A DNA stretch of 64,000 nt from Phycicoccus avicenniae (GCF_018139485.1 NZ_JAGSNF010000010.1:31969-95968); one strand, 5' to 3'. Numbered from the stretch's first letter, positions 18,763 through 28,060 are shown. Notes: generated by a model not told the origin, from the sequence alone. Program-made: numbers and translations.

Positions 18763-20544
18763 TCAGCGGCCGACCGCGTACCCCTGCGCTCCCCGGGGGT
18801 TGGCGCCTGCCCGCAGCATCCCGTCGGGGTCGCGGCTCACCGCGCAGAGCCGGCCGAGGCTCCAGCCGCCGGCGACCCGCACGTCGTGCCCCCGGGCGGA
18901 CAGGTCGTCGCGCACGTCGGCCGGCACCCGGTCCTCGACGACGAGGACCCCCGGCTCGCTCCCGCGCGGCCAGAACGACCCGGGAAAGCTCGTCGTGTGC
19001 CACGCCGGGGCGTCGATCGCCTCCTGGAGCGGCATCCCGAGCCCGAGGTGACGCAGCAGCAGGAGCAGCTGCCACTGGTCCTGCTGGTCGCCACCGGGCG
19101 AGCCGCACGCGAGGTACGGCCGCCCGTCCCGCAGCACGAGGGTCGGGGTGAGCGTCGTGCGAGGCCGCCGGCCCGGGACGAGCGAGGAGGGCAGACCCTC
19201 GTCGAGCCAGAACATCTGCATCCGGCTGCCGAGGCAGAAGCCGAGCTCCGGGATCGTCGGCGCGCTCTGCAGCCAGCCCCCGCTCGGCGTGGCCGAGACC
19301 ATCGTCCCCCAGCGGTCGACGACGTCGACGTGGCAGGTGTCCCCGCGCGTCGTGCCCCGGGCGTCGACCGTGGGCTCACCGGTCGTCGCGTCCCCCGCGA
19401 CGGCGGGCCCGCCGCCGACGACGTGCGCGGCCAGACGGGGCGCCCGTCCGTCCGGCGACCCGGGGCGCAGGTCGTGGGACGCACGCTCCCCGACGAGGGC
19501 CGCCCGCTCGCGGGCGTAGCCGTCCGACAGGAGGGTCGCGAGTGGCACCTCGTCCGAGTCCCCGTACCAGGCCTCCCGGTCGGCGAACGACAGCTTCATC
19601 GTCTCCGCGACGAGGTGGATGCCGTCGTCGGTCGCCGGGTCGGGCACCTCCCCCGGGGCGAGCGCGTCGAGGACGGCGAGGGTCTGGAGCAGCCCCGGCC
19701 CCTGTCCCCACGGACCCGTCTTGCAGACCGTGTGGCCGTGCCACTCCCGGGTGACCGCCGGCTCCCACGTCGACTCGAACGCGGCGAGGTCGGCCCCGGT
19801 GACGAGACCCGCGTGCCGCTCGCCGCTGGAGTCCCGGAAGGCGCGCGCGGAGAAGGCGTCGACGGCCTCGGCGACGAAGCCCTGGGACCACGCCCGCCGG
19901 GCGGCCTCGGCCTGGGACGCCGGGTCACCGCCGGCGGCCTCCGCCTCGGTGAGGAGCCGCTCGAGGGTGTCGGCCCACGCGGGGTTGCGGTGCAGGCTCC
20001 CGGGCCGGGGCGCCCGGCCGGCGTCGAGCCAGAGGTCGGCCGAGGTCGTCCAGTCCTCGGTGAAGAGGTCCGCGACCCGCTCGACGGTGGCGCTCACCCG
20101 CTCGAGGACCGGGTAGCCGTGGCGGGCGTAGTGCACCGCGGGCTCGAGGACCTCCCGCAGCGGCATCGTCCCGTGGTCGCGCAGGAGGACGAGCCACGCG
20201 TCGACGGCGCCCGGGACGGCGGCCGCGAGCGGACCGGAGCCCGGCACGAGGTCGAACCCGAGGTCCCGGTAGTGGTCCGCGGTCGCGGCGGCCGGGGCCG
20301 GTCCCTGACCGCACAGGACCCGCGGGGTGGGGTCGTCGGCCGTGACGAGCAGGAGCGGCATGTCGCCGCCCGGGCCGTTGAGGTGGGGTTCGACGACGTG
20401 GAGGACGAAACCGGCGGCGGCGGCAGCGTCGACCGCGTTCCCGCCGCGCTCGAGGAGGCGCATCCCCACCTGGGAGGCCAGCCAGTGGGTCGAGGAGACC
20501 ATCCCGAAGGTGCCCTCGAGGGTGGGGCGCGTCGTGAACGTCAT
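18763..20544 (-). CDS. Gamma-glutamyltransferase family protein
   Basis: The 593-residue protein matches GGT-type Ntn-hydrolases: GMVSSTHWLASQVGMRLLERGGNAVDAA at the start, EPHLNGPGGDMP, and the autocleavage segment GTTRGDTCHVDVVD, where the Thr before Cys is the expected nucleophile of the small subunit. SATPSGGWLQSAP and ACGSPGGDQQDQWQLLLLL follow. No export signal is seen, so it may be cytoplasmic. It could hydrolyse glutathione-like or gamma-glutamyl compounds or a lactam; actinobacteria use mycothiol, so the substrate is open. Confidence 0.85.
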   Translation of the reverse strand: MTFTTRPTLEGTFGMVSSTHWLASQVGMRLLERGGNAVDAAAAAGFVLHVVEPHLNGPGGDMPLLLVTADDPTPRVLCGQGPAPAAATADHYRDLGFDLVPGSGPLAAAVPGAVDAWLVLLRDHGTMPLREVLEPAVHYARHGYPVLERVSATVERVADLFTEDWTTSADLWLDAGRAPRPGSLHRNPAWADTLERLLTEAEAAGGDPASQAEAARRAWSQGFVAEAVDAFSARAFRDSSGERHAGLVTGADLAAFESTWEPAVTREWHGHTVCKTGPWGQGPGLLQTLAVLDALAPGEVPDPATDDGIHLVAETMKLSFADREAWYGDSDEVPLATLLSDGYARERAALVGERASHDLRPGSPDGRAPRLAAHVVGGGPAVAGDATTGEPTVDARGTTRGDTCHVDVVDRWGTMVSATPSGGWLQSAPTIPELGFCLGSRMQMFWLDEGLPSSLVPGRRPRTTLTPTLVLRDGRPYLACGSPGGDQQDQWQLLLLLRHLGLGMPLQEAIDAPAWHTTSFPGSFWPRGSEPGVLVVEDRVPADVRDDLSARGHDVRVAGGWSLGRLCAVSRDPDGMLRAGANPRGAQGYAVGR

Positions 20545-20573
20545 CACCCCACCCTCGCACCCGGTCGTGCGGC

Positions 20574-21365
20574 TCAGTCCCCTTCGTGCCGGTCGGCGTT
20601 GGCGTGGACGGCGTCGCGGACGTAGCGCGCGAGCCCGGGGGCGAGGTCCTCGTACGTCGCGGTGAACCGCGGGTCGTCGACGTACAGGTCGGCGAGGTTC
20701 CGGTGGAAGGCGTGGTCGAGGTCGTAGAAGCGGCGCTCGATGTGCTCCCGATGTGCCTCGGCGGCGTCCATGGCCCGCTCCGACGTCGGCGGCTCCCCGG
20801 CCTCGAGCGCGGCGACGAAGGCGGCGTTCAGCGCGTCCGCCTCCTCCTTGACCTGCGTCCAGTCGTCCTTCGTGTACCGCTCGGTGCGGGCCGCGGACTG
20901 CCGCCACGCGTCGGTGTCGCCCCAGCGCTCCTGCGCCTCCTCGCGGTACTCGTCGCTGAAGCCGTCGCCGAAGATCTCCTCGAGGTCCTCGCGGGTGGCC
21001 GGCTGCTCGTTCATCTCTCGCTCCAGTGCTCGGTCGATGGCCGCGACGAGATCGGTGAGCTCGCCCAGCCGGGACACGACCACGTCGCGCTGCCGCCGCA
21101 GGTGCTCCGCGGGCGTCCCGTCGCCGTCGAGCAGCGCCCGCACCTTCTCGAGGGGCAGGTCGAGCCGGCGGTACGTGACGACCGTGGCGAGCCGGCTGAG
21201 GTCCGCCGACGTGTAGAGCCGGTACCCCGCGGCGGTCCGCGCGGACGGGACGACGAGGCCGACGGCGTCGTAGTGGTGCAGCGTGCGCACCGTGACGCCG
21301 AAGGTCTCGGCGACCTGTCCGACGGTCAGCTCCACCCGGTCAGTGTGCGGTGTCGTCGTGGTCAT
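20574..21365 (-). CDS. MerR-family regulator with TipA-type effector domain
   Basis: The 263-residue regulator has a MerR HTH (TVGQVAETFGVTVRTLHHYDAVGLV, AGYRLYTSADLSRLATV), a dimer helix and a C-terminal TipAS-like domain (DDWTQVKEEADALNAAF, HREHIERRFYDLDHAFHRNLADLYVDDPRFTATYEDLAPGLARYVRDA). TipA-type proteins bind thiopeptides or other hydrophobic drugs and activate their own promoter by bending it. ATG at 21365 was chosen; GTG three codons upstream is possible. The promoter just upstream has the expected 19-bp spacer (see next entry), so self-regulation is likely. Confidence 0.9.
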   Translation of the reverse strand: MTTTTPHTDRVELTVGQVAETFGVTVRTLHHYDAVGLVVPSARTAAGYRLYTSADLSRLATVVTYRRLDLPLEKVRALLDGDGTPAEHLRRQRDVVVSRLGELTDLVAAIDRALEREMNEQPATREDLEEIFGDGFSDEYREEAQERWGDTDAWRQSAARTERYTKDDWTQVKEEADALNAAFVAALEAGEPPTSERAMDAAEAHREHIERRFYDLDHAFHRNLADLYVDDPRFTATYEDLAPGLARYVRDAVHANADRHEGD

Positions 21366-21372
21366 GTCACCC

Positions 21373-21403
21373 ACGATCCGGCCTCACGCGGCGTGAGGGT
21401 CAA
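21373..21403 (-). promoter_or_regulatory. MerR/TipA-type promoter-operator with 19-bp spacer
   Basis: On the minus strand TTGACC (21398-21403) and GATCGT (21373-21378) are 19 bp apart, and the spacer begins with the dyad CCTCACG/CGTGAGG (21382-21398, 3-bp centre). This layout is the known form of TipA-class promoters, where the activator realigns the boxes. Confidence 0.75.
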
Positions 21404-21422
21404 GCCCGGTGCGTCGGCGGCC

Positions 21423-21851
21423 TCAGAGCGGGCTGGTGAGCTCGAGGTTGATGTCGTCCGGGTCCTGGACCGACAGGATGGCCATGCCCGCCTCGGTGAG
21501 CTCGACGACCTCGCCGTGGTCGACGCCGGCGTCGGTGAGCGCCTCGGCGGCGGCGTCCAGGTCGGCGCGGGACTCGACGGCGAAGCTCACGTGGTCGAGG
21601 CCGGTGCGCTCGGCGCGGAACGCCTCGTCGCCGACGGGCCGCAGGCCGAGGAGCGTGCCCTGCGGCAGCTCGTAGACGACCCCGGCGTAGAACTTCTCGG
21701 GTGAGGCCTCGATGCCGGGGTCACCGCCGTACTCGCGGGCGTCGATCGCCTTGGGCCAGCCGAAGACCCGGTCGTAGAAGGCGACGGACCGGTCGATGTC
21801 GGTGACGGTGAGACGGACGTGGGCGAAGCCGGGGCTCGTGACGATGGCCAT
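21423..21851 (-). CDS. VOC (glyoxalase/bleomycin-resistance) family protein
   Basis: The 142-residue protein has two beta-alpha-beta-beta-beta units: FAHVRLTVTDIDRSVAFYDRVFGW and GLDHVSFAVESRADLDAAAEALTDAG, ending ILSVQDPDDINLELTSP. His, Glu and Asp typical of metal sites are present. Members detoxify methylglyoxal, fosfomycin or bleomycin or open rings; which applies here is unknown. It lies 58 bp upstream of the MerR gene on the same strand and may share its stimulus, but the TipA-type promoter sits between them. Confidence 0.82.
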   Translation of the reverse strand: MAIVTSPGFAHVRLTVTDIDRSVAFYDRVFGWPKAIDAREYGGDPGIEASPEKFYAGVVYELPQGTLLGLRPVGDEAFRAERTGLDHVSFAVESRADLDAAAEALTDAGVDHGEVVELTEAGMAILSVQDPDDINLELTSPL

Positions 21852-21908
21852 GCCGCCACGCTACGTCGTCCCACCGACGCGGCGACCGCCCACCCCGAGC
21901 CCCGCTCG

Positions 21909-21926
21909 TCGCCGGCGGGCCGGCGA
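21909..21926 (-). terminator. Hairpin downstream of topA
   Basis: Arms TCGCCGG/CCGGCGA with a CGGG loop lie 11 bp after the topA stop on the minus strand. No T-run follows. Confidence 0.4.
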
Positions 21927-21937
21927 GCACCGGACCG

Positions 21938-24712
21938 TCACTTCCTCGCGGCGGCCTTCGTCGTCGACGTCTTCTTCGCGGCCGTCTTCGTCGCGGTCTT
22001 CTTCGTCCCCGATGCCTTCTTCGTCGTCTTCTTCGCCGCGGTCTTCTTCCGGCCGCCCTTCTTCGCCGGTCCCCTGGCCCGCTTGTCCGCGAGCAGCTCG
22101 AAGCCGCGCTCGGCGCTGATCTTCTCGGGGTCGTCGTCCTTGCGCAGCGTCGCGTTCGTCTCGCCGTCGGTGACGTAGGGCCCGAACCGGCCGTCCTTGA
22201 CGACGACGGGCTTGCCGGACACCGGGTCGGTGCCGAGCTCGGCGAGCGGCGGCTTCGCCGCCGCCCGGCCGCGCTGCTTCGGCTGGGCGTAGACCGCGAG
22301 CGCCTCCTCGAGCGTGATGTCGAAGAGCTGCTGCTCGCTCGTCAGCGACCGTGAGTCGGTCCCCTTCTTGAGGTAGGGCCCGTACCGTCCGTTCTGGGCG
22401 GTGATGTCGTCGCCGGACTCGGGGTCGGTGCCGACGACCCGCGGCAGGGACAGCAGACGCAGCGCGGTGTCCAGCTCGATCGTCGCGAGGTCCATGTCCT
22501 TGAAGAGGGACGCGGTCCGCGGCTTGACCTTGTTCTTGCCCTTGCCCTGCTCCTCCTCGGGGATCACCTCGGTGACGTAGGGGCCGTACCGCCCGGCCTT
22601 GGCGACGATGTCGCGGCCGGTCCCCGGCTCCTGGCCGAGGACGCGCCCGTCGTCGGCGGCCTGGTCGAGCAGCTCGCGCGCCATCGCCGGGGTCAGCTCG
22701 TCCGGCGGGACGTCGTCGGTGATCGACGCGCGGCGGGGCTGGGTCTCCCCGGACGCCGCGGCCTTCTCGTCGGTGACCTCGCCGGTCCTCGGGTCGATGC
22801 CGGCGGGCACGGTCTCCTCGACGTACGGGCCGTAGCGCCCGACGCGGACGACGACGCCGTCGCCGATCTCGATCGTGGAGATCGCCCGGGCGTCGATGTC
22901 GCCGAGGTCCTCGACGAGCGAGCGCAGCCCCTCGGCGGAGGTCGCCTCGTCGCCGAAGTAGAACCGCTTGAGCCAGACCGCGCGCTGCTCGTCGCCGCGG
23001 GCGATGGCGTCGAGGTCCTCCTCCATCGTCGCCGTGAAGTCGTAGTCGACGAGCCGGCCGAAGTGCTCCTCCATGAGCCGGGTCACGGCGAACGCGAGCC
23101 AGGACGGCACGAGGGCGCTGCCCTTGGCGCTCACGTAGCCGCGGTCCTGGATCGTGCCGATGGTCGACGCGTAGGTCGACGGGCGGCCGATGCCGCGCTC
23201 CTCCATCGCCTTGACGAGCGTCGCCTCGGTGTAGCGGGCCGGCGGCGAGGTCTCGTGGCCGTTGGCCTCGGCCCGGCGCACGTCGAGCTCGCGGCCGGCG
23301 CCGAGCTTCGGCAGGCGGCGCTCCTCGTCGTCGCGGCGGGGGGCGTCGCGGCCCTCCTCGTAGGCGGCGAGGAAGCCGCGGAAGGTGATGACGGTGCCGC
23401 TGGCGGACAGCTCGACCTCGCGGGCGGGCGCGCCGTCGGGCAGCGTCGCGGTGAGCCGCACGGAGGCGGTGGACCCGCGGGCGTCGGCCATCTGCGAGGC
23501 GACGGTCCGCTTCCAGATGAGGTCGTAGAGGCGGTACTCCTCGCCGCGCAGCTCGCCCTCGACCTGCTTCGGCGTGCGGAAGCGGTCGCCGGCGGGGCGG
23601 ATCGCCTCGTGCGCCTCCTGGGCGTTCTTGACCTTCTTCTCGTAGCGGCGCGGGGCGTCGGGGACGGACTCGGCGCCGTACATGTCGCGGGCCTGGCTGC
23701 GGGCCGCGGACAGGGCGGTGTCGGACAGCGCGATGCTGTCGGTCCGCATGTACGTGATGTAGCCGTTCTCGTAGAGCCGCTGGGCGACCCGCATCGCGTT
23801 CCGGCTGTTGAGGCCGAGCTTGCGGGAGGCCTCCTGCTGCAGGGTGCTCGTCGTGAAGGGGGCGCTCGGGCGGCGGGTGTACGGCTTCTCGCTCACCTCG
23901 GAGACGGTCGCCCGGACCCGGCCGAGGGCCTCGGCGATGCCCGTCGCCGTGGCCTCGTCGAGGCGGGTGGTCTTGGCGCTCTTGAGGCTGCCGTCGTCGG
24001 CGAAGTCGCGTCCGGTCGCGACCTTCTTGCCGTCGACGCCGGTGAGGCGGGCGGTGAACAGGTCCTCGTCGGCGCCGGGGGTGAGGTCGGCGTCGACGTC
24101 CCAGTACGAGGCCCGCACGAACGCCATCCGCTCGCGCTCGCGCTCGACGACGAGGCGGGTGGCGACGGACTGGACGCGCCCGGCGGACAGCCCGGCCTTG
24201 ACCTTGCGCCACAGGACCGGGCTCACCTCGTAGCCGTAGAGCCGGTCGAGGATGCGCCGGGTCTCCTGGGCGTCGACGAGGGCGACGTTGATGTCGCGGG
24301 TCTGGTTCGAGGCGCGCTGGATCGCCTCGCGGGTGATCTCGTGGAAGACCATCCGCTTGACCGGGATCTTCGGCTTGAGGGTCTCGAAGAGGTGCCACGC
24401 GATGGCCTCGCCCTCGCGGTCCTCATCCGTCGCGAGGTAGAGCTCGTCGGCGTCCTTGAGCAGCGCCTTGAGCTCGCGGACCTTCTTCTTCTTGTCGGCG
24501 TCGACGACGTAGTACGGGTCGAAGTCGTCGTCGACGTTGACGCCGAACTTGCCGAACGGGCCCTTCTTGACGTCGGCCGGCATCTCGCTGGGGGTCGGGA
24601 TGTCCCGGATGTGCCCCACCGACGCCTCGACGTCCCAGTCCGACCCCAGGTACCCCGCGATGGTCTTCGCCTTCGCCGGGGACTCGACGATGACCAGCTT
24701 GCGTCCCGCCAC
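21938..24712 (-). CDS. topA: DNA topoisomerase I
   Basis: The 924-residue enzyme relaxes negative supercoils. It has the TOPRIM start KLVIVESPAKAKTI, acidic DxDxE (ATDEDREGEAIAWHLF), and the active Tyr at about residue 321 in GYITYMRTDS. The C-terminal part has repeated GRYGPYV/GRFGPYV units instead of zinc fingers, and a Lys/Ala/Thr-rich tail of about 60 residues, both typical of actinobacterial TopA. The tail probably binds DNA. GTG at 24712 has AGGAGGT 6 nt upstream. Confidence 0.96.
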   Translation of the reverse strand: MAGRKLVIVESPAKAKTIAGYLGSDWDVEASVGHIRDIPTPSEMPADVKKGPFGKFGVNVDDDFDPYYVVDADKKKKVRELKALLKDADELYLATDEDREGEAIAWHLFETLKPKIPVKRMVFHEITREAIQRASNQTRDINVALVDAQETRRILDRLYGYEVSPVLWRKVKAGLSAGRVQSVATRLVVERERERMAFVRASYWDVDADLTPGADEDLFTARLTGVDGKKVATGRDFADDGSLKSAKTTRLDEATATGIAEALGRVRATVSEVSEKPYTRRPSAPFTTSTLQQEASRKLGLNSRNAMRVAQRLYENGYITYMRTDSIALSDTALSAARSQARDMYGAESVPDAPRRYEKKVKNAQEAHEAIRPAGDRFRTPKQVEGELRGEEYRLYDLIWKRTVASQMADARGSTASVRLTATLPDGAPAREVELSASGTVITFRGFLAAYEEGRDAPRRDDEERRLPKLGAGRELDVRRAEANGHETSPPARYTEATLVKAMEERGIGRPSTYASTIGTIQDRGYVSAKGSALVPSWLAFAVTRLMEEHFGRLVDYDFTATMEEDLDAIARGDEQRAVWLKRFYFGDEATSAEGLRSLVEDLGDIDARAISTIEIGDGVVVRVGRYGPYVEETVPAGIDPRTGEVTDEKAAASGETQPRRASITDDVPPDELTPAMARELLDQAADDGRVLGQEPGTGRDIVAKAGRYGPYVTEVIPEEEQGKGKNKVKPRTASLFKDMDLATIELDTALRLLSLPRVVGTDPESGDDITAQNGRYGPYLKKGTDSRSLTSEQQLFDITLEEALAVYAQPKQRGRAAAKPPLAELGTDPVSGKPVVVKDGRFGPYVTDGETNATLRKDDDPEKISAERGFELLADKRARGPAKKGGRKKTAAKKTTKKASGTKKTATKTAAKKTSTTKAAARK

Positions 24713-24812
24713 GGTCCCACCTCCTTCGTCCCGTCCCACGTGCAGCGGATTCGTCGCTGCTCCGACGTGCGGACGCCGCTGACGGTAGCGGCACATCCTG
24801 ACGGACGCGAAA

Positions 24813-24844
24813 CCCGGTCGCCCCGCCGGGACGGGGCGACCGGG
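24813..24844 (-). terminator. Strong hairpin terminator of the ABC transporter operon
   Basis: A 13-bp perfect stem (CCCGGTCGCCCCG on one arm) with a 6-nt loop is followed on the minus strand by GTTTCG. It lies beyond the ABC genes that end at 24980 and before topA. Confidence 0.75.
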
Positions 24845-24846
24845 CC

Positions 24847-24979
24847 GCGGGGGGGGGGGGGGCGGCGGGGGGGCCCCCCCCCCCCCCCCCCCCGCCCCCC
24901 CCGCCGGGGCCCCCGGGGGGGGGGGGGGGCGGGGGGGGGGGGGGGGGGGGCCCCGGGGGGGGCCCCCCCCCCCCGCCGG
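24847..24979. repeat. Pure G/C homopolymer tract, probable assembly artefact
   Basis: About 133 bases contain no A or T and consist of long runs: G14, G7, C20, C8, G15, G20, C12 and shorter ones. They lie between the permease stop and its terminator. Normal genes in this window, though GC-rich, never do this. Base-calling failure at a strong hairpin or a padded consensus is the likeliest cause; a real structured element is possible but less likely. Confidence 0.75.
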
Positions 24980-25789
24980 TCAGGCGACCTCCCGGGTCAG
25001 CACCCGCCAGGTGCCGACCACGAGCGGCAGCCCGATCCACACGAGGGACGCCGTCCCGAGGTGGGCCCAGTCGGAGCCGGCCATGGTCCCCTCGGTGAGC
25101 GGCTCGGTCACGAGCGAGAGGTCGAGCCAGACCGCGACCCTCTCGAACCCGGTGACGAGGCCCGAGACGATGCTGAACGCCGTCGGGAGGACGAGTGAGG
25201 CGACGATCGCGACCGGGGTGTTGAGGAACACCAGCCCGAACGCCACCCCCTGGACGAGGTAGACCAGGAGGGTCAGCGCCAGCCCGGCCCCCAGCGAGCC
25301 CGGGACCGACCAGTCGGCCGGACCGTCCCGCAGCGCCGAGCCGACGAGGTACGCGAGAGCGACGCCGGCCGTGGCGAGGACGACGACGACCGCGCCGAGC
25401 ACGACGGAGGCGAGGACCTTCGCGGCGACGACCCGGCCGCGGTGCGGCTCGAGCGCGAACGTGACCAGGCCCGTGCGCTGGGACCACTCGGCCGTCGCGG
25501 CCATGATCCCGAGGATGGGCAGCGCGATCGCGAGGGGCAGCGTCGTCAGGCCGAGCAGACCCGCGAAGGTCGCGTCCTCGCCCGACCCCCAGACGAGGAA
25601 GGCGACGACGGCGACGACCGCCACGGCGCTCGACGCGTAGAGCAGCCACCGGCCCGCCCGGGTGTCGACGAGCTTGCGCAGCTCGACCCGGAGGAGCCGG
25701 CCGAGCGGGACCCCCGGCCGGCCGTCGGGCACCGGGCCCGCAGCCCCGGCCGGGCGGGTCGGTCCGGCGGTCGTCGTCGTGGTGCTCAT
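24980..25789 (-). CDS. ABC-2 type permease subunit
   Basis: The 269-residue protein has six hydrophobic segments (WLLYASSAVAVVAVVAFLVW, LPLAIALPILGIMAA, VVVVLATAGVALAYLV, LLVYLVQGVAFGLVFL, SLVLPTAFSIVSGLV, LVWIGLPLVVGTWRVL) and the early cytoplasmic LLRVELRKLVDTRAGRW, as in ABC-2 exporters. It overlaps its ATPase by 4 bp. With no solute-binding protein this is an export or resistance system. The nearby two-component system on the opposite strand may control it. Confidence 0.88.
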   Translation of the reverse strand: MSTTTTTAGPTRPAGAAGPVPDGRPGVPLGRLLRVELRKLVDTRAGRWLLYASSAVAVVAVVAFLVWGSGEDATFAGLLGLTTLPLAIALPILGIMAATAEWSQRTGLVTFALEPHRGRVVAAKVLASVVLGAVVVVLATAGVALAYLVGSALRDGPADWSVPGSLGAGLALTLLVYLVQGVAFGLVFLNTPVAIVASLVLPTAFSIVSGLVTGFERVAVWLDLSLVTEPLTEGTMAGSDWAHLGTASLVWIGLPLVVGTWRVLTREVA

Positions 25790-26679
25790 GCCGCCACCTC
25801 CCGCGCGTCCTCGACCGTGAGCCGGAGGAAGAGCTCCTCGAGACCCTGACCGTCGCGAGGTCGCAGCTCGAGGACGGCCACCCCGGCGTCCCGGGCGGCC
25901 CGGCCGACCGTCGCGGGGTCGGCGGCGGTGACGAGACCCTGCTCGGAGCGGGTGGCCTCGTGTCCGGCGGTGTGGAGCCGAGCGGCGATCGCCCCGTCGT
26001 CCTCGGAGCGCACGAGCGTCCCGGAGCCCGCGACGAGCTCCTCCATCGACCCGCTCGCGACGATGCGGCCGCGACCGATGACGACGATGTCGTCCGCGAC
26101 GGTCTGGACCTCGTGGAGCAGGTGCGAGGAGAGCAGCACGGCACCCCCACGGTCGGCGAAGTCGCGCAGCAGCGAGCGCATCCAGTGGATGCCCTGGGGG
26201 TCCAGGCCGTTGGCGGGCTCGTCGAGGACGAGGACCTGCGGGTCGGCGAGCAGGGCCCCGGCGAGACCGAGCCGCTGACGCATCCCGAGGGAGTAGGTCC
26301 GGACCCGACGCGCGGCCTCGTCGTCGGTGAGCCCGACGAGCCCGAGGGCGGTGTCGATGCGGGAGCGGTCGACCCCGGTCGTGAGGGCCGCGAGGGTCAG
26401 CGCCTCGCGGCCGGTGCGGCCCGGGTGCTGGGCCGAGGCGTCGAGCATGACGCCGACCCGCTCCCCGGGGTTGGGCAGGTCCCGGTAGTCCCGGCCGAGG
26501 ACGTGGGCCCGGCCGCTCGTCGGCGGCGTCAGCCCGGTGAGCATCCGCATCACCGTCGACTTCCCGGCCCCGTTGGGCCCGAGGAAGCCGGTGACCGAGC
26601 CCCGGGGGACGTCGAAGGTGACGTCGTCGACGGCGGTCACCCCGCCGTAGCGCTTCGTGAGGTTCTGGATCGAGATCAT
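25786..26679 (-). CDS. ABC transporter ATP-binding subunit
   Basis: The 297-residue ATPase has Walker A GPNGAGKST, signature YSLGMRQRLGLAGALL, Walker B LVLDEPANGLDP and the switch His in SSHLLHE. The C-terminal domain after about residue 215 is of the DrrA type. It energises the neighbouring permease at the inner face of the membrane. The start ATG at 26679 faces the divergent histidine kinase 141 bp away. Confidence 0.93.
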   Translation of the reverse strand: MISIQNLTKRYGGVTAVDDVTFDVPRGSVTGFLGPNGAGKSTVMRMLTGLTPPTSGRAHVLGRDYRDLPNPGERVGVMLDASAQHPGRTGREALTLAALTTGVDRSRIDTALGLVGLTDDEAARRVRTYSLGMRQRLGLAGALLADPQVLVLDEPANGLDPQGIHWMRSLLRDFADRGGAVLLSSHLLHEVQTVADDIVVIGRGRIVASGSMEELVAGSGTLVRSEDDGAIAARLHTAGHEATRSEQGLVTAADPATVGRAARDAGVAVLELRPRDGQGLEELFLRLTVEDAREVAA

Positions 26680-26808
26680 GCTCGAAGCCTCGCTCGCCGA
26701 CGGTCCGGGCCGCATCGGCCGCCGGTCGGTGCCGGGGCCTCCTCCGGTCGAGGGTCGGCCGAGCCGGACGTCGACCAAAGGAGGACGCCCCCGTCCGCCT
26801 CGCGCTCC

Positions 26809-26814
26809 TACAGT
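26809..26814 (+). promoter_or_regulatory. -10 box TACAGT, leaderless start of the DesK-like kinase
   Basis: TACAGT lies 6 nt before the GTG at 26821. A clear -35 was not found. Confidence 0.5.
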
Positions 26815-26820
26815 GGCGAG

Positions 26821-28050
26821 GTGTCCGCCGTCCCCGCCCCGCCACCGATCTCGTGGTGGGGCCACACGTGGCGCACGTCGCTCGTGCTGCTCGCGAGCGC
26901 GGTGGTCTGGGCCGTGGGCGTCGCGGCCGCCGACGGCCCGGACTCGCCGATCACGGGGGCCCGGCTCACCTGGCTGCTGCTCGTCGACCCGGCGCTCGGG
27001 GCCGTGGCCTTCGTCCTGACCCTGTTCCGCCGGCGGTGGCCGCTCGCCGTCGGCGTCGTCGTCACGGCCATCTCCACGGTCGCCGCGACCGCCGTCGGTC
27101 CGTGGACCCTGACCCTCGCCTCGGTCGCGACCCGCCGCTCCGTGCGCGAGCTCGCCGTCGTCGTGCCGCTGTCGGTGGGCGCCGGGTTCGGCTTCGAGGT
27201 CGTCTACCCGCAGGTCGAGTCGCTCTCGCTCTGGGTGGCGCTCCTCGTCTCGGCCCTCGTCGTCGCGGTCGTCGTGGCCGTCGGCTGGTCGGTGGGCGCG
27301 GACCGCGACCGGCTCCGGTCGCTCAGGGAGCGCGCCGAGACGAGCGAGCGGGAGCAGCAGGCCCGCGTGTCGGCGGCCCGGGCCGCCGAGCGCACCCGGA
27401 TCGCCCGCGAGATGCACGACGTCCTCGCGCACCGCATCTCGCTCGTGTCGATGCACGCCGGCGCGCTGACCTTCCGGACCGACCTGCCCGAGGGCGAGCG
27501 GGCGGCCGTCGCCCGGACGATCGAGGAGAACGCCCACCTCGCCCTGCGCGACCTCCGCGACGTCCTGGGGGTGCTCCGGGCCGAGGACCCCGACCTCGCC
27601 CTGGCCCCGGAGAAGCCGCAGCCCGACCTCGGGGACCTCCCCCGGCTGGTCACCGAGGCCCGTGAGGCGGGCACGACGGTCACCCTGGGCGACGACAGCC
27701 GGGGCGAGGTACCGGCGACCCTCGCGCGGACGGTCTTCCGCGTCGTCCAGGAGGCCCTGACGAACGCCCGCAAGCACGCGCCGGGCTGCACGGTGGCCGT
27801 GACGGTCGCCGGCGGGGACGGCGACCCGGTCACCGTGGCGGTCGTGAACCCGCTCCCGCTCGGGACCGGCGGCACCGGGGGGACCGGAGGCGTGACGGAC
27901 CGGGTGCCCGGGGCCGGCCTCGGGCTGCTCGGCCTGCGGGAGCGGGTCGACCTGCTCGGCGGGACGCTCGCGCACGGCCCCGAGTCCGGGCGGTTCGTCC
28001 TGCGGGCGTCGCTGCCGTGGCCCGGGACCGCGTCGAGGACCGCGCCGTGA
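26821..28050 (+). CDS. Sensor histidine kinase, NarL/DesK type
   Basis: The 409-residue kinase has four to five hydrophobic N-terminal segments and no large outside domain, so it probably senses within the membrane. The HisKA_3 motif is REMHDVLAHRISLVSMH with the phosphorylated His, and the ATP-binding part has EALTNARKHAPG and GAGLGLLGLRERVDLLGG. A GTG start has TACAGT 6 nt upstream. Its regulator follows after 10 bp. DesKR-like systems next to ABC-2 transporters often control them in response to envelope or membrane stress; here this is inferred from position. Confidence 0.92.
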   Translation: MSAVPAPPPISWWGHTWRTSLVLLASAVVWAVGVAAADGPDSPITGARLTWLLLVDPALGAVAFVLTLFRRRWPLAVGVVVTAISTVAATAVGPWTLTLASVATRRSVRELAVVVPLSVGAGFGFEVVYPQVESLSLWVALLVSALVVAVVVAVGWSVGADRDRLRSLRERAETSEREQQARVSAARAAERTRIAREMHDVLAHRISLVSMHAGALTFRTDLPEGERAAVARTIEENAHLALRDLRDVLGVLRAEDPDLALAPEKPQPDLGDLPRLVTEAREAGTTVTLGDDSRGEVPATLARTVFRVVQEALTNARKHAPGCTVAVTVAGGDGDPVTVAVVNPLPLGTGGTGGTGGVTDRVPGAGLGLLGLRERVDLLGGTLAHGPESGRFVLRASLPWPGTASRTAP

Positions 28051-28060
28051 GGAGGACCGG

